Shown: positions 1-12,110, counted from the stretch's first letter. The stretch: DNA of 64,000 bases from Pseudoips prasinana (GCA_951640165.1 OX621243.1:9734001-9798000), one strand, 5' to 3'. Numbers and translations are program-made. The notes: generated by a model from the letters alone, not told the origin.

Positions 1-1340
1 TGTCCTTGGATAAAATATTGTAAAACCAATACTAACTGTAAATTCGGCTCTAAAATGATATCTTGTGACCACACTGTACCTATTTGTGATAGCTACTATA
101 GAAAGAACATCTAGAGTAAAATAAAAATAAAAAACAGTTTTTGAAACTAAGTATTTAGTAAGTATCAAAAACGAAGTGCCAAATCAGCGCCATATTACAT
201 AAGTGATTTGATTTAGAATTATACCAAAAAGACTGTAATTTGTATGATTATTTGCAAGATTGTTTTGTGCTTTTGTGATTTTAAATTTAATTTTGCCGTG
301 TTTTAGAAGATAATATCGTTTTTAGTTATTAAGTACGTAGATCAATTAAAAATGTTACCATTATCTAGTGTTTCAGTAAAAAATTATATAATAATAACTA
401 GAAGGTATTTTGATTGCATTTTATTGCATAAAATAATATATTACATATATTAATACATACCTTTTCCATAATACATAATTATATATCGAAATTATTTGTA
501 TTCTTTTCTGTGGTATTTTTACCCAGTAGCGACCGATCGTGTTCTAAAGAGGGGCGCTCCTCCCGCCGGGTTAAATTATACACGACGCGCGCGCCGTCCA
601 GACTTTTAAGGTCATTTTTCTTCTTTTAATCTCATTATAGTTACTAATAAGTAAATGCTCCTTTTTTTCTGCAATATGGATAAATTTTTAGTGCAATAAG
701 GTCACTCAATAAAGATTTAGTAAAATGATCCCATTTGTTTTTAGCAACATGATTTCAAACAAAATTTGTATGCATATATTATTGTCATCTTAAATGTAGT
801 GGTACTAAACATCATTACAGTACATCGCTCTCCATGTCATAAATGGGTGGACTTCTTATTTAAATTATATTATACCTGCATTTGCATCAATATAAATCTG
901 CAATATCATTCTTGCAAATACTCTCACAAAATTCTCACGGAACCTAAAGCAAACATGGTAAGATTAATTACAGATTCAGAGAGTATTCATTACCGTGAGA
1001 AATATGCGACAAAGTGTTCCTATAGCACTTCTGGGTAAAGAATTTCGAGTACAGGAATGTATGGATCTGATGACTTTGCAGGTTTATTTTTCCGCATAAA
1101 ATCGGCCATATTTTTTACCAATAACTCCTATAAGTATGTCAGAATGAAACTTTGTAAATTTAATCAAACTGTGTGTTATTAGTTCAGTGGTAAAATTATT
1201 TACACGTTTTGGTACAGAAATGTGGTTAAGATATCTGGATGGACTGGAGGAAAGATCTTTGAAAGGGCTGAGTCACACTAAGAGGATTCTTTTCTTCCAG
1301 TTTCTTAAAATAACGTAATTAAAATACAGCTCAAACATGG
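1..1340. other. AT-rich DNA, no gene recognised
   Basis: No supported gene was found on either strand. A GC-rich islet near 515-600, with several CGCG steps, stands out against the AT-rich surroundings but matches nothing I recognise. The 90-codon frame at 766-1038 has no recognisable composition or motif and is probably chance. Confidence 0.5.
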
Positions 1341-1545
1341 GATCATCATATCAGCCGAAAGACGTCCAATGCTGGACAAAGGCCTCCCCCAAAGATCTCC
1401 ACAATTGCCGCTCTTGCGCTATTCGCATCCAGTAGTTTCCAGCGACCCGCACAAGATCATCGGTCCATCTTGAAGGGGGCCTGCCCACGCTGCATCTTCC
1501 AGTTCGTGGTCGCGACTCGAGAACCTTTCTGCCCAAACGGCCATT
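1341..1545 (-). pseudogene. RTE-type LINE, 3' end of ORF2 (5'-truncated)
   Basis: The minus strand encodes about 60 residues resembling the C-terminal end of lepidopteran RTE-clade endonuclease/reverse transcriptases, including GRPPSRWTDDLVRV and a terminal WTSFG before the stop. Endonuclease and RT domains are missing, so this is a 5'-truncated copy that cannot code for an active enzyme. Related 3' ends lie at 5899-6115, 6897-7085 and 59190-59380. The clade call is from remembered motif resemblance; that the four copies belong together is visible directly in the sequence. Confidence 0.75.
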
Positions 1546-1819
1546 TCAATATAAAGTTTTATTAACAAAATAAGTGCATAAAAAATATATGTTACACATT
1601 TAATAAAATAAATATAGTGTAAAATCTTAAAATCTGGGAAACAATAAAAACCATTTTTTTGCCTTTTTTTGGTCAAAATTTAGTTACGGGCATTTACTAC
1701 AAATCTTTTGTAATTTAGACTTAAGATTTGTTTTCAATAAACATCCACCAAAGATGGACTTTGCTTGAGCTGCCCTACGATAGCAGTAACCGAAGTAATT
1801 GTTAAAATGTAAAAATATA

Positions 1820-2075
1820 TAATAATAATAATATATTGGACAATGTCGCACAGATCATCCTAGCCCCAAACTAAGCAAAGCTTGTACTATGGGTACCAGG
1901 CGACGATATACATACTTATATAAATAGATAAATACTTATATATATAGAAAAAATCCATGACTCAGGAACAAATATTCGTGCTCATCACACAAATATTTGA
2001 ACTTACCGGGATTCGACCCCAGGACCACCAGCTTCGTAGGCAGGAGCACTACCAACTAGGCTACGGTGACCGTCA
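1820..2075 (-). mobile_element. SINE-A copy (tRNA-derived), full length
   Basis: Read on the minus strand, it starts with a tRNA-like head. An A-box-like GCCTAGTTGGTAG lies near 2049-2063 and a box-B-like GGTCGAATCCC near 2006-2023 (consensus GGTTCGAATCC). A shared body follows, ending in the conserved GCTTTGCTTAGTTTGGGGC and an (ATT)n tail at about 1820-1833. It is closely similar to copies at 9600-9815 and 20156-20407. RNA polymerase III promoter elements are expected for a SINE; activity cannot be judged here. Confidence 0.85.
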
Positions 2076-2782
2076 TATATATAATACATAGTCTTGTAAA
2101 AACGAAGATTTTACAGAAAGTATGCAGAAGAAAACAGTATCCACGCGTTGGATACCTAGAGTGTTTACCGGTTTGTAAAAACAAATCTATATGAATATTT
2201 TCGCTCTCGCGAATGGCTCACCAGACGTAGATACAGAAGGTCATAAGAATGTCACAAATACAGCTTCGTTTGCCCTTTAGGTACGCAACCCTAAAAGTAA
2301 CGTCGGAATAGTATATACTTTAGCCACTAACATAACCTATTTCCCTAGTTTTCCTAAGAAATTACGAATCCAAGTTCGTTTATCTACAAGCTTAAGCGGA
2401 GATTGATAACAACCATTTCCTGTCCTCTACATTCCGAGTAAGGACAGAGAAAAGCAAATGGGAGTAAATTTGACACTGTATGTTTACTTTGAAAGCGGAG
2501 TTCAAGATATATCTACGTGTAATATGGAAATAGGCGTTCATTACTGTTGTAATATTTCATAAGACGAGCTCTTAATATGTATGAAGGTGGATGAGAATAC
2601 CAAAACTCAAGGAAATGGAGAATTACTGTCGACAGTAAAAATGCGACCACGTTTCTTAAGCAGTCTGGTAAAATAAACGCTATAAAATGTAAAAAGTAGA
2701 CATAAGGTAAGAATTATGCCTTTGGTCGTATTAAATATTTAAAAAGAATTCTATAATAAGAAATATGTTTAAAATAATATGT

Positions 2783-2823
<41 letters not shown>

Positions 2824-5260
2824 ATAATATTTATAGTAGTTATGTATTTATGATAATATTGCGAGATACGACTTTCTACAAATGTACAATAGTATACCTA
2901 AAATATTATTTCTGTAACAGGTCGACTTGAATGCTAGCGCGAGAATGTTTTTGGCATTAAGTTACGTTGTAATTTTATATTAGTAAAATCAAATAGACTT
3001 TAAAGTATGGGTAACCTAGTTACATAATATTATGAGAAGATTTTTGACAAAAGATATATTATTACAACAAGCGCCCCTCTATTCAGTTTTGGGCCCTAGT
3101 TTTAAATAAATAACTACGACCCATCTGATCATAAACGATTACCTTAACCATATAGGCGTTACCGACTACAACTTACCACTATTCAGTTACTCAATCACGC
3201 GTGAGATTACTACGTTAATATAATATTTACGATGAAGTTATTTAAATAACAATATAATTACAGTCTTCCCTACTTTTCAACTTCACGATGCTGACAAATT
3301 ACCTACTTTAAAACAACATAGAACGGGCCAGCAAACTTCCAGCTCCTTTCAAACCAAAGATTGATGTTCCGATGAAGTTTCATTGCAATATTTCAGACTT
3401 AGGTCTCATATACTAACGATGCAGAAATACGAATAAGGCTGTGTGTCACGGTGTGCATGACTCGGCCTTCCAAAGAATACTGATAGGTAAGCTTGACAAA
3501 TGACGTTTGAGTTACAATTACGTGGTTGAAGAATGATTGAGTTTTAGACTTAGCTCTGTGGAATAATAAGTGGTTGAGATTCATGCATGTGTGAACTTTG
3601 AAGATACTGCAACGGTAGTATGGATTTTTTTCAAATTATGATACTTTAAATTTTAGTGCTGAACTACTCCTTAATTTTTTCAAGAGTCACCTTGATATCT
3701 CCATAGTGGTGCGTAAATCAATAAAGGATATCCGTAAAAGACAAATATTTAAGTAATTATAACACTTTCTCGGATAGGTTTTTTATTATTTTATTTAACA
3801 AAAATGTTCAGAGGTTTATTATTTTACCGGAGACCATTCAACTATCCGCAAAATAGTTTGCTTACGTTTTTTATAGTCTTTATGATTCAGTAATCTATAA
3901 AAAAATATTAATATTTGGGGTGAATATTTCATTAATCAGCATGTGTCCCATTTCAGCAAGATGTTATTATAAGTTAATAATGAAATACATATATTAGTGA
4001 CTACAAGCTAATTAAATAATTTAATTCACATTCAAATGTCCCTAGCGAAATGTAGTTGTTTATAACTTGTATCAACTTCAACGTCTTTTTTATCTACAAT
4101 TTAATAAAAACAAATAAATTTAAGTTAACCACATTTTATTCCACCAATTTTTTTCTATGAAAAAATATAAAATATCTACGAGTTTACACACCCATTAATT
4201 CAGTTACTTTCCCAAATAAATTGTCGGGTCAAGGTATTTATTCCGGTTGGGAGCAGCGATTGTGTAACGGTATGACAACCAGTAATCAATTAATCTTTCA
4301 ACGATTGGACAAGTGACGTTATGTTTTTAAAATCATTCATGAAACAAGTATTTTTATCGTGATACGCGTGTTTCACACTTTGAATTGTAAAATTGTTTTA
4401 TGTATATTGGTCCCAGACTACAATATAAGCGAAGGCTCCATAGAAGCTTTCAAGCTGCCGAATAAAAGTTCTAAACTGTCTTCTTCAATCCGTTTCCTCG
4501 GAGAATGGCTTTATACTCTGAGGTAACGAATATATATAAAAAATACTGCAAGAGTTAAAAGTAATACCGCATTACAGTTCAACATTTAATAAAATTAGTA
4601 ATTTAAAAGAATTGATTACAGAAGAAAACGTAGACAACAATCTTATTCGGATGATGATTAGTCGTATAGTAATACATAAATAGTAATTTAGCAAAATAAA
4701 AGTTTATAGGAAACATTGAAAAATCCAATTATACTAGCCTTTCTTGTGCCCATAATTAAAAATGACAAGTTAAGTTAAAACAGATCCCTTTAGAGTTCTT
4801 TTAACAAAAACTTCTAAAGCGGAACCATTTACTAATGGTTTGAAAATTGAACGTACTGTGCTCTTGCGCCAAGAAATATACATTTAACTTTTAAAAACTT
4901 TCCTGTAATGTTCTAGAGATATTTCCAGGCATTAATTAATTAACCTGCGTTTTATTTAAAAAGAGACAACTCTTTTTAACGGACTTCAAAACGAGGAGGT
5001 TCTCTGAAGTCTTCGTAGGCTATCTGAAAGAGTTAAGCGTTTATTGATACGGATTCGAGTATGGTCGCCTAGCATCGAGTGGTTTAATCCCGACCCTCGA
5101 CCTCGACCGATCCTCTTCTTAGATGGGGAGCATTGGATCCGGTGGTAGCATTAAAGCGCGACCGTCTCTACAAATACAAGGTCCGCCATAATAATAATAT
5201 GGAATTCAGACAAGATGTCATTAATACATCTAAAACTTTAAATTTCGATGATTAAACCTA
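2076..5260. other. Long unannotated AT-rich stretch
   Basis: I recognise no gene or repeat family apart from a (TA)n run at 2785-2824. A short GC-rich patch at about 5060-5165 looks unlike its surroundings and may be an old repeat fragment. Open frames here are 61 codons or shorter, with AT-driven composition. Confidence 0.4.
2785..2824. repeat. (TA)n microsatellite
   Basis: An almost uninterrupted run of alternating AT, followed by short imperfect TA-rich sequence. Confidence 0.95.
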
Positions 5261-5363
5261 AACATTTAATTTATAATAATTATATTAAGTTATTGTCAAG
5301 CTTATGCTTGACATAAGCATAAGCTTGACAATAACTTAATATAACTATTATAAATTAAATGTT
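5261..5363. repeat. 103-bp near-perfect palindrome
   Basis: Two 48-bp arms (5261-5308 and 5316-5363) are reverse complements with one mismatch, separated by the 7-nt spacer TGACATA. Transcribed from either side it would form one long hairpin. No target-site duplication is obvious. It may be a foldback/MITE or a local inverted duplication. Confidence 0.9.
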
Positions 5364-5509
5364 ATGTCTAAATGTTTTCATAAAATCTATCCTGTAATGT
5401 ATATGTACCTAGAAATAATTAGGTATACTTAACTATATTACTACAAACATGTTCTGACTATTTAGAAAGGCTTTTTTTAAGTATACTTGAATAAAATCCT
5501 TTTTTATAA

Positions 5510-5708
5510 AAAAGAGTTCAAAAAGTCCGTCGCGCCCTTCCGCAGTAAGCCGACCGTTCGGCTTCCGAAGATGCTCAAACACTTGGAGTGGGATATAACC
5601 TCTACATATAAAAAGTTTGAGGAATCATGTGATGTTTTGGGGTCTTATCCTACAGCTAGTAAATCAAAATGTGACCCCTGGCTAACGATAGACAGTAGTA
5701 ATTATTAA
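5510..5708 (+). other. Possible coding fragment of unknown origin
   Basis: An open frame translates to a stretch around VRLPKMLKHLEWDITSTYKK that is less AT-driven than its neighbours. A GTAAAT donor-like motif lies at about 5660. I do not recognise the protein; it could be a host exon, a transposon remnant or chance. No upstream start with a convincing context was found. Confidence 0.2.
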
Positions 5709-5898
5709 ACTAAACTGAATGTATTCACCAGAGCTTAAGAAGAGGATTTAGATGACAAGATGTTAATCCAAGAACAGATGTTGGAAGTGTCATTGCTAGG
5801 CTCAGGTCACAACTTACCATCAGGTGGTCCGTATTTATGTTTGCTGACTTATTGACATAAAATATGACAAAACAGAAGCTGCTTTGTATTTAAGGTTC

Positions 5899-6115
5899 AT
5901 CATTATTAATCATCATATCAACCGAAAGAGGTCCACTTTCTGCTGGACAAAGGCCTCCTTCAAGGGTCTCCACAATGGCCGGTCTTGTGCTGCCCGATTC
6001 CAGCGGCTTCCCACGACCCTTGCAAGATCATCGGTCCACCTTGTAGGAAGCCTTCTCACGATGCGTCTTCCGGTTGGTGGTCGCAACTCGGGAACCTTTC
6101 TGCCCCAGCTGCCGT
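5899..6115 (-). pseudogene. RTE-type LINE, 3' end of ORF2
   Basis: The minus-strand translation retains PTRWTDDLARVVGSRW and a downstream QDRPLW segment, matching the family at 1341-1545 and 6897-7085. Only the last 50-60 codons are present and no catalytic domain survives. Open frames on the opposite strand at 5884-6272 are shadows of this fragment. Confidence 0.75.
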
Positions 6116-6896
6116 CGGTTCTACGAGCTATGTGCCCGATCTACTGCGACGTCAGAGTAGCATTTATTCAAGGTTATGTAACCATAGAAAGCTGTTTAGG
6201 GTTCTGGACCCTTTAATACAAGAAGTTAAGAATATTTTTCGTTCTCATGTTTCAAACTGCATAAGAAATTAATAAATTAGTTGCTATGGCGCTAATTAAC
6301 ATAATATTTTTTTATAAAATGTCCTTTAATTTAACGCAATAAAAGTCATTTGTCTATTGATTTAAATTCCAATGAGAGAAATTGAATGCATTTCAGTCCG
6401 AATGGAAATCACTGAACTCAATCAGTTATCCGCTTAAACGGAGATTAAATGCTTTATTTACAAAGGGATTTGGTTACTGAATTACATAATGATATAGCAA
6501 CAGTATTATTGAATCGATATTTAAAATTGTGCCAGTGGTTTTTCTTGGCAATCGTAAGTGCATACAGCTTAAGGGAATATATGCCATATTTTTGTATTAT
6601 ACGAAAGAGTTATAAATAAAACAACAATAAAACTCACAGTACCATCTGGAAGACCTAACTTATGTTACCTGACCTATAAAAATAAAAATGTATTTGCGCG
6701 TTTGGTAAAGATATTTCTACCTCTACCTCACAGTTATTATTTTTTGTAAACGAATTATTATTATTTAGTAATAAAATTATTGACATTATTAATGGTAAAT
6801 TATGATGTTCTGATTTGTAACTATTGTTATCAATAAATGAAATGAAATGAGGCCAACTATTTGTGCGACACTATCATAAATATATGTCCTGAGTCT
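6116..6896. other. No gene recognised
   Basis: AT-rich sequence between two RTE ends in opposite orientation. No repeat or coding signal was identified. Confidence 0.4.
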
Positions 6897-7085
6897 GGGT
6901 GCAGAAAGGTTCTTGAGTAGCGACCACGAACCGGAAGACGGCCCCCTACAAGATAGACCGATGATCTTGTGCGGGTCGCTGGAAACTGCTGGATGCGAAT
7001 AGCGCAAGACCGGCAATTGTGGAGATCTTTGAGGGAGGCCTTTGGCCAGCAGTGGACGTCTTTCGGCTGATATGATGATGATGAG
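6897..7085 (+). pseudogene. RTE-type LINE, 3' end of ORF2
   Basis: The plus strand encodes the same C-terminus, with TDDLVRVAGNCWMRIAQDRQ and the final WTSFG before a TGA, followed by an (ATG)n tail near 7068-7083. In-frame stops in the upstream part show decay. The (ATG)n tail and shared 3' sequence mark the true LINE end. Confidence 0.78.
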
Positions 7086-7217
7086 TCTGGGTCTCCTTTG
7101 TGTCCGTCATTTACATGGGATATCCATAAATCAGACGTCTTTTTTAAAAACAAATAATATCTCAAAAATGGGATATCATAAATTGATTCTTCCGGCAAAG
7201 GAATCTTACATTTGATC

Positions 7218-7292
7218 TGCCAGTGTGTAGTTCGTAGCTTAACGACAGAGCACCTACGCCGGTTTAGTAGACGGTGCTGGTTCGAAACCCGG
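7218..7292 (+). mobile_element. tRNA-like SINE head
   Basis: Box-A-like TAGCTTAACGACAGAGC and box-B-like GGTTCGAAACCCG are correctly ordered and spaced. AT-rich microsatellite sequence follows rather than a recognisable SINE body. It does not fold as a clean tRNA, so a truncated SINE is preferred over a tRNA gene. Confidence 0.5.
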
Positions 7293-7392
7293 CGGATATA
7301 TAAATCATATATATGTATATATATTCACAATTTAAATGTAAATATAGTCTCAAAAGTAAGAAATGATTTATATATCCACATTTCATATCCAT

Positions 7393-7422
7393 ATTTCAGC
7401 TTTATAGATATAAAGCTGAAAT
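7393..7422. repeat. Short perfect hairpin
   Basis: Arms of 14 bp (ATTTCAGCTTTATA and its complement) separated by 2 nt. Confidence 0.85.
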
Positions 7423-7424
7423 AA

Positions 7425-8392
7425 TATAAAAATATATATCTTACAAGTATAGATCACATAATTCAAAGCGAATCATTATAATTATGTAATCCAATTGTTC
7501 TCGGTCTCTGCTCTGCTTTATTGTGCTTTATTGAAATTATTTAAAAAAATTCCAATAACAACACATACAATTTCCCAATTGTTATTTCAAAAATAGTTAA
7601 GTAAATTCATACAATATGCTAATTAGTTAAAACCTAATAAGCATTTAACGTGTAATAATAAGTATTAGTATAGCGTTTTAAGTTATAAGATAGGTCTGAA
7701 AATATTTGAAATTAATATTGTTACACATAATACAATGACGATAGACGACGACTATAGATCTCAACGAAGACTAGCCAAGGAAATAGCAGGAAATATTATA
7801 GTGCAAGATTCACTCTTATAATCTGATGAAACGGCTATTCAACACGGCCATGGCCATGAGAGAAAGATAACTTTACACTATTGGTTTTGATAAGATTTCA
7901 CCAATAGTTGTGTTGCCTTTCGTTGCCACAAAAATATGTTTCATGTGTGATAAAATGTGTATAATGTATTGCAGTGGCATATATAGTAGCCGCTGCTTGT
8001 TTCCGTTTTCCGTAACTAGCGTTAAATTTATTTTAGTAAGACTAAACAAGGACAAGAGAGATCGTGTGCCGCGAAGTCCGTATGAGGACATACAAACAGG
8101 CAGCGGCTACTATCTGACATTATCCATAAAATACCAGTTTTCCCATAATACTTCGGATAATCGGTATGTTGGTTCCAAATTGCACTTTTGGTTAAAAGTA
8201 ACAATTTGTTCATTTTGCACTTCAGTATGCAATAAGGGTTTATGCATTCGGAAATACCTTGCATCTGAATTATGAACTTTTTTGTAAGTCCTAATTGAAA
8301 CAGAGCGTTTAATATTCTGCAAGTTTCCAAAAGCTATATATGTCTTATAAATGTCTTTATTATATGCGGTAATGACAGCAAATATCAAAATA
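7425..8392. other. No gene recognised
   Basis: Several overlapping open frames at 7873-8409 occupy both strands of the same AT-rich DNA, and none has a recognisable motif. Short inverted sequence shared between about 7978-7995 and 8098-8115 (GTAGCCGCTGC and its complement) could frame a small repeat. Confidence 0.35.
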
Positions 8393-8575
8393 TCATCATC
8401 CCATCTCATCCCGTGGGGGGGCGTAGAAGTCCACCGGAAGGAGCAGCTTCTTTGGGGGTACTACGATCAACCGATCGCCAACTCGTCTGTCAAGCGTGAC
8501 GATTATGGCATATTACCCAAGATGAGGGGAGGCTTTTGTCCATCTATGGACTTCATGCAGGTGTTATGATGCAGA
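8393..8575 (+). repeat. Interspersed repeat D, copy 1
   Basis: It begins with CATCCCATCTCATCCCGTGG, carries GCGTAGAAGTCC and a CGATCGCCAACTCGTCTGTC segment, and ends with TTTGTCCATCTATGGACTTC. Other copies lie at 13283-13515, 17758-17960, 26575-26770, 35345-35545, 40196-40260, 56635-56815 and 59833-60055. The 3' end resembles the RTE LINE end. A frame at 8351-8569 runs through it but is not a gene. Confidence 0.7.
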
Positions 8576-8711
8576 CATTTATACCGACATGAGTTCTAAA
8601 ATAGAATAATTTATAATTATCAAATAGTATTTTAGTTAAATATTGACTATGTTAAAATATCATATTATAAACTATATTGAATTAAAATGAAATTATAGTA
8701 ACGAAATTGAT

Positions 8712-8860
8712 TAAATACAAGAAGGGAAAGCATCCATTTCGCACTGTGTGAGTGATGAAGCGCCTAAAATGTTGGACGCATTACCACGCTGTATAGCAAT
8801 GCTGAATCTTTCATCCAAAAAAGCCCAATTCTCTGGGCACGGGAAGCGTCGATCAAAATA
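8712..8860 (-). pseudogene. C-terminal relic of the right-edge RT/endonuclease family
   Basis: The minus-strand frame ends with FLDERFSIAIQRGNASNILG. This aligns with LGQRISLAIQRGNVASFLG at the C-terminus of the reverse transcriptase at 61871-64000. Only about 45 codons are recognisable; RT and nuclease domains are absent. This is a second, very truncated member of the same element family. The match is direct from translation; truncation by incomplete reverse transcription is inferred. Confidence 0.7.
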
Positions 8861-8905
8861 AGACTTCGCGAAACATGAACGCGCGTTTCGACTAGAACGG
8901 CTCAA

Positions 8906-9411
8906 CTACATAATTTCTAACAAGATTGATAGAATAATTTGGGCCATTTGAGGAGTAGTAGTTCAATGTTTAATTCAATGTGAATTATTATTTAGTTAAA
9001 TTAAAATTAAGTCTATAAAACTCTCCTTGAGATAAAACTTATTCACCACACTATTGCTTGATATGTTTGAATATTTCTACTCGAGCGAAGTAGTAACCTA
9101 CGTGGAAATTCAATTTATTTGTATAGGCGTGTCAAAGAAACGGAAAGGTTTAATGTATAGGTCTATTCAACATTGTATTTACTCTGGCTCGCCCTTTCCA
9201 AATACTCTTCACAACTAGATGTTCGCGTAGGCGGTTAAAAAGTAGGTGCCTACTTTCAGATAACGGCTGCCATGTTTCAAATTAAGTGTGGACAAAAGTC
9301 GCGAATATCTTTAAATGTTTCAGAATCTTTGTTATTTTAAACATACACTTTGAAATTAGAGAGAATAGCGCCAACTTCAAAATAATAATAATTATAATAT
9401 CCTGGTATATT
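8906..9411. other. No gene recognised
   Basis: AT-rich DNA without identifiable coding or repeat signal. Confidence 0.4.
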
Positions 9412-9500
9412 ATTTACAATCGGCGATCTGATCCTAAACTAAGAAGAGATTGTACTATGGAAACCAGATAACTGATATACTACTTTTCTTTTGTAAATAC
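9412..9500 (-). mobile_element. SINE-A2 3' fragment
   Basis: It contains GATCCTAAACTAAGAAGAGA then TTGTACTATGGAAACCAG, the conserved 3' part of SINE-A2. It is useful as an uninterrupted version of the target sites at 12821-13202 and 41370-41508. Confidence 0.75.
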
Positions 9501-9599
9501 ATTCTTATAAATGTAAAAAACTGAATAATTTTCTAGATAATCTTTCTATAAGTCTAATGAAATTAATCTTCATATTAAATTCTCGAGGTAGACCAGAAT

Positions 9600-9815
9600 A
9601 TAATAATAATACCTAATACCTAGGGACAATGTCACACAGATCATCCTAGCCCCAAACTAAGCAAAGCTTGTACTATGGGTACCAGGCGACGATATACATA
9701 CTTATATAGATAGATAAATACTTATATACATAGAAAACATCCATGACTCAGAAACAACCCAGGACCACCAGCTTCGTAGACAGGAGCACTACCAACTAGA
9801 CTACGGTGACCGTCA
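9600..9815 (-). mobile_element. SINE-A copy with internal deletion
   Basis: It matches SINE-A at 1820-2075 but lacks about 46 bp between the CTCAGAAACAA and CCCAGGACCACC segments. The deletion removes most of box B, so this copy should not be transcribable by polymerase III from its own promoter. Confidence 0.85.
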
Positions 9816-11521
9816 ATGTGTATAATATGTAACTATAATCCAAAACTAATAAATACTTATACAAAATAACTTATAATTCCAAGTTCCCGATAGGATGAGA
9901 TCCCTATATTACTTTTCTTTACGTCAAGAAAATCTTTAGAAATGTCCGTACAAATTCAGATGTGTGGTGGCCTAGTTTCGATTTGTATTAGGAATACCTA
10001 CCAACAGCTTTGCAAAGTCCGAATTTCACCATTTAACCTTGGATTTCCAAGATATCTTAAATAGATTTGAATAACTTAGTTGTTTGTTCATTTATCATCA
10101 AAATTACTTGTTTTTGATTAAACTTAAACACTGGTAGGATAACGTTTTGTTTAGTTGTTGTTCTTACTACAGCTTTTGTGTTCACGAAGAGAAAATTAAA
10201 ATAGTCTTAGTAAATAAATAATAATTTACTTAAGCTTACGGAAAAGTAATGTGCCTCGACTTTTAAACACCTACAAAACTGCTCATATCACACGTTTGCA
10301 AAGTATTCCCCTGATAAAATCGGTTCAGTAATCAATCTGGTGGTGGTTCCGTATGGAGATCCTATCGAGTTATATTTTTGAACTTTCGCAACATCACAAC
10401 TGTAAGTAAGGAATAGGCTCAGGTTGCCATGTCATACTTGGAGCAGCACATTACAAACTGTACTCACAGCAATTAGAAATTAGCATACCGTGATGGTTTT
10501 AATAAGAATTCCTACAAAATCTCCCCAAATGGTGGGGACCTATAAAACTATCCACAAAGAAAATAAAAAGGTTTAATTAGGTGAAATTTTATTTTCGTAG
10601 CTAATTTGTGTGATCCTTTTGCAGACATCCTTTTTACATGCAACCTTCAAATCTACACTTACTCACCTACACTCGAGGCTCACACGCAGTCATTTCCAAA
10701 CATGAATAGTGTATTTATTTTAATAGGTTAAACAACGATTATTTACACATTTAATTTTAAGAGTTATAAGCTAACTGTTACAGTTTTTCGCGTAATAATC
10801 AGTTATAGGCTATTACAGCATGCGAATTAAATTAGCAAATTTACATATATAAAATTACTAAGTAGGTCATACCGAGTAAGATTAAATTGTGGTGCAAAGA
10901 TAACAAGACTACTTTGTTTAAGATTATGAAAGTAAATTTTCTTACAATTGATGTACATACATAGTGCGCACATACCCAAGTAATTTGAAGATTAAAGACT
11001 GACACTCGAGTTTTAGAGCCAGTTGAACTGGAAAATTACAGTTATGTATATTGTAAAAGTTGAAAAAATAAAAATAAATGTTTACATACAACGAGTCTTA
11101 ACAGTACTTACTAATATATCATAGTTCTGGCGGATGTTGTCTTGCCTCGAAAAAAGTCAATTCATGTTTATAGGTAATAATAACGAGATGCTTTTGTAGA
11201 TAAGCATGCCTTTATGTCTACATCACTACTGTTGCTATAACAGTCCGCTTAATAATGTATTTTGGCAGAGCATTCCACTGCCAAACATATCAGACGCGCT
11301 CAATCACACAATACTAAACATGGTTAAGAAATACTATTTCCTTATTTGTATCCATTGCTTTTTTTTTCACATTTATTATTTCATTTTTGTATTTACAAAT
11401 ATCTTTCAGTGAGTATACACAGGGTACATAGTAAGTCACATTTATAAACAAGTTACTATTATATAAATTAAAGTCTACTGCTCTTTCTTCTGACGGTAAT
11501 AATTGTGTTCCATGTCATATT
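9816..11521. other. No gene recognised
   Basis: AT-rich sequence without recognisable genes. The 68-codon frame at 11206-11412 is low-complexity and hydrophobic, as expected from T-rich DNA. Confidence 0.4.
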
Positions 11522-11646
11522 AAGGCTACGACTGAGACTACCTAACTCAGTAATAGTAGAGTAAAATATTATGTGAGCAAACAGTAGTATTAAGTATACT
11601 ACTGTTTGCTCACATAATATTTTTAATATTAGCCAGTCGTAGCCTT
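11522..11646. mobile_element. Foldback element with nested inverted repeats
   Basis: The outer ends are 13-bp inverted repeats (AAGGCTACGACTG at 11522-11534 and its complement at 11634-11646). Inside lies a second perfect inverted repeat with 28-bp arms (11563-11590 and 11596-11623) around a 5-nt loop. The nested symmetry suggests a small non-autonomous foldback DNA element, although no target duplication is clear. Confidence 0.65.
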
Positions 11647-11849
11647 CTTCACACAAATCTGATATCCGGTAAGATGGCTATCCAACACGATCAAAGATCA
11701 GGCGCAGGACACTGATAGCTCTCCAAAGTACGTACATCTAAAATTGCTTGCTTCTGATCTATGCTGTGACTGAGTTTCTTGCCAGAAAAATCCCAGTTAC
11801 ACTCTTTGGCTAGAGTTGGGATTCGAAAGCCGGGTGACAAGGTAGTAAT

Positions 11850-12110
11850 TTTTTATTTATCAGAGAGTGACAAACGAGCAAGTGATCACTGCCGCCCATG
11901 GACACTCGCAACGTCAGAGGTGTCGTACAGGTGCGTTGCCGGCCTTTAAGAGTCAGCAAACAAGCGTTCCTGACCCCTCCACCCACCCCAATGAAATCTG
12001 GCAACCTTATTCGCAGAAACACAATGTTATTATCAAGGAATGTCTTCTGTAAGGTGAAGGTACTTCCCCAGTCGGGTTGCTCTTTGAGCGAATGAACGAT
12101 GTGCCCTATC
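11850..12110 (+). repeat. Interspersed repeat G, copy 1
   Basis: It contains GACAAACGAGCAAG, CCCATGGACACTCGCAACG, GGTGCGTTGCCGGCCTTTAA and the tail GGTTGCTCTTTGAGCGAA. This wording is typical of an abundant lepidopteran interspersed repeat. A second copy is at 13535-13805 and a tail fragment at 24783-24842. Frames at 11810-12095 are repeat sequence, not genes. Confidence 0.75.

Noticed and set aside
7873..8409. Frames of 72-121 codons on both strands
   Set aside because: They overlap each other in several frames, have no motif, and no splice or start context.
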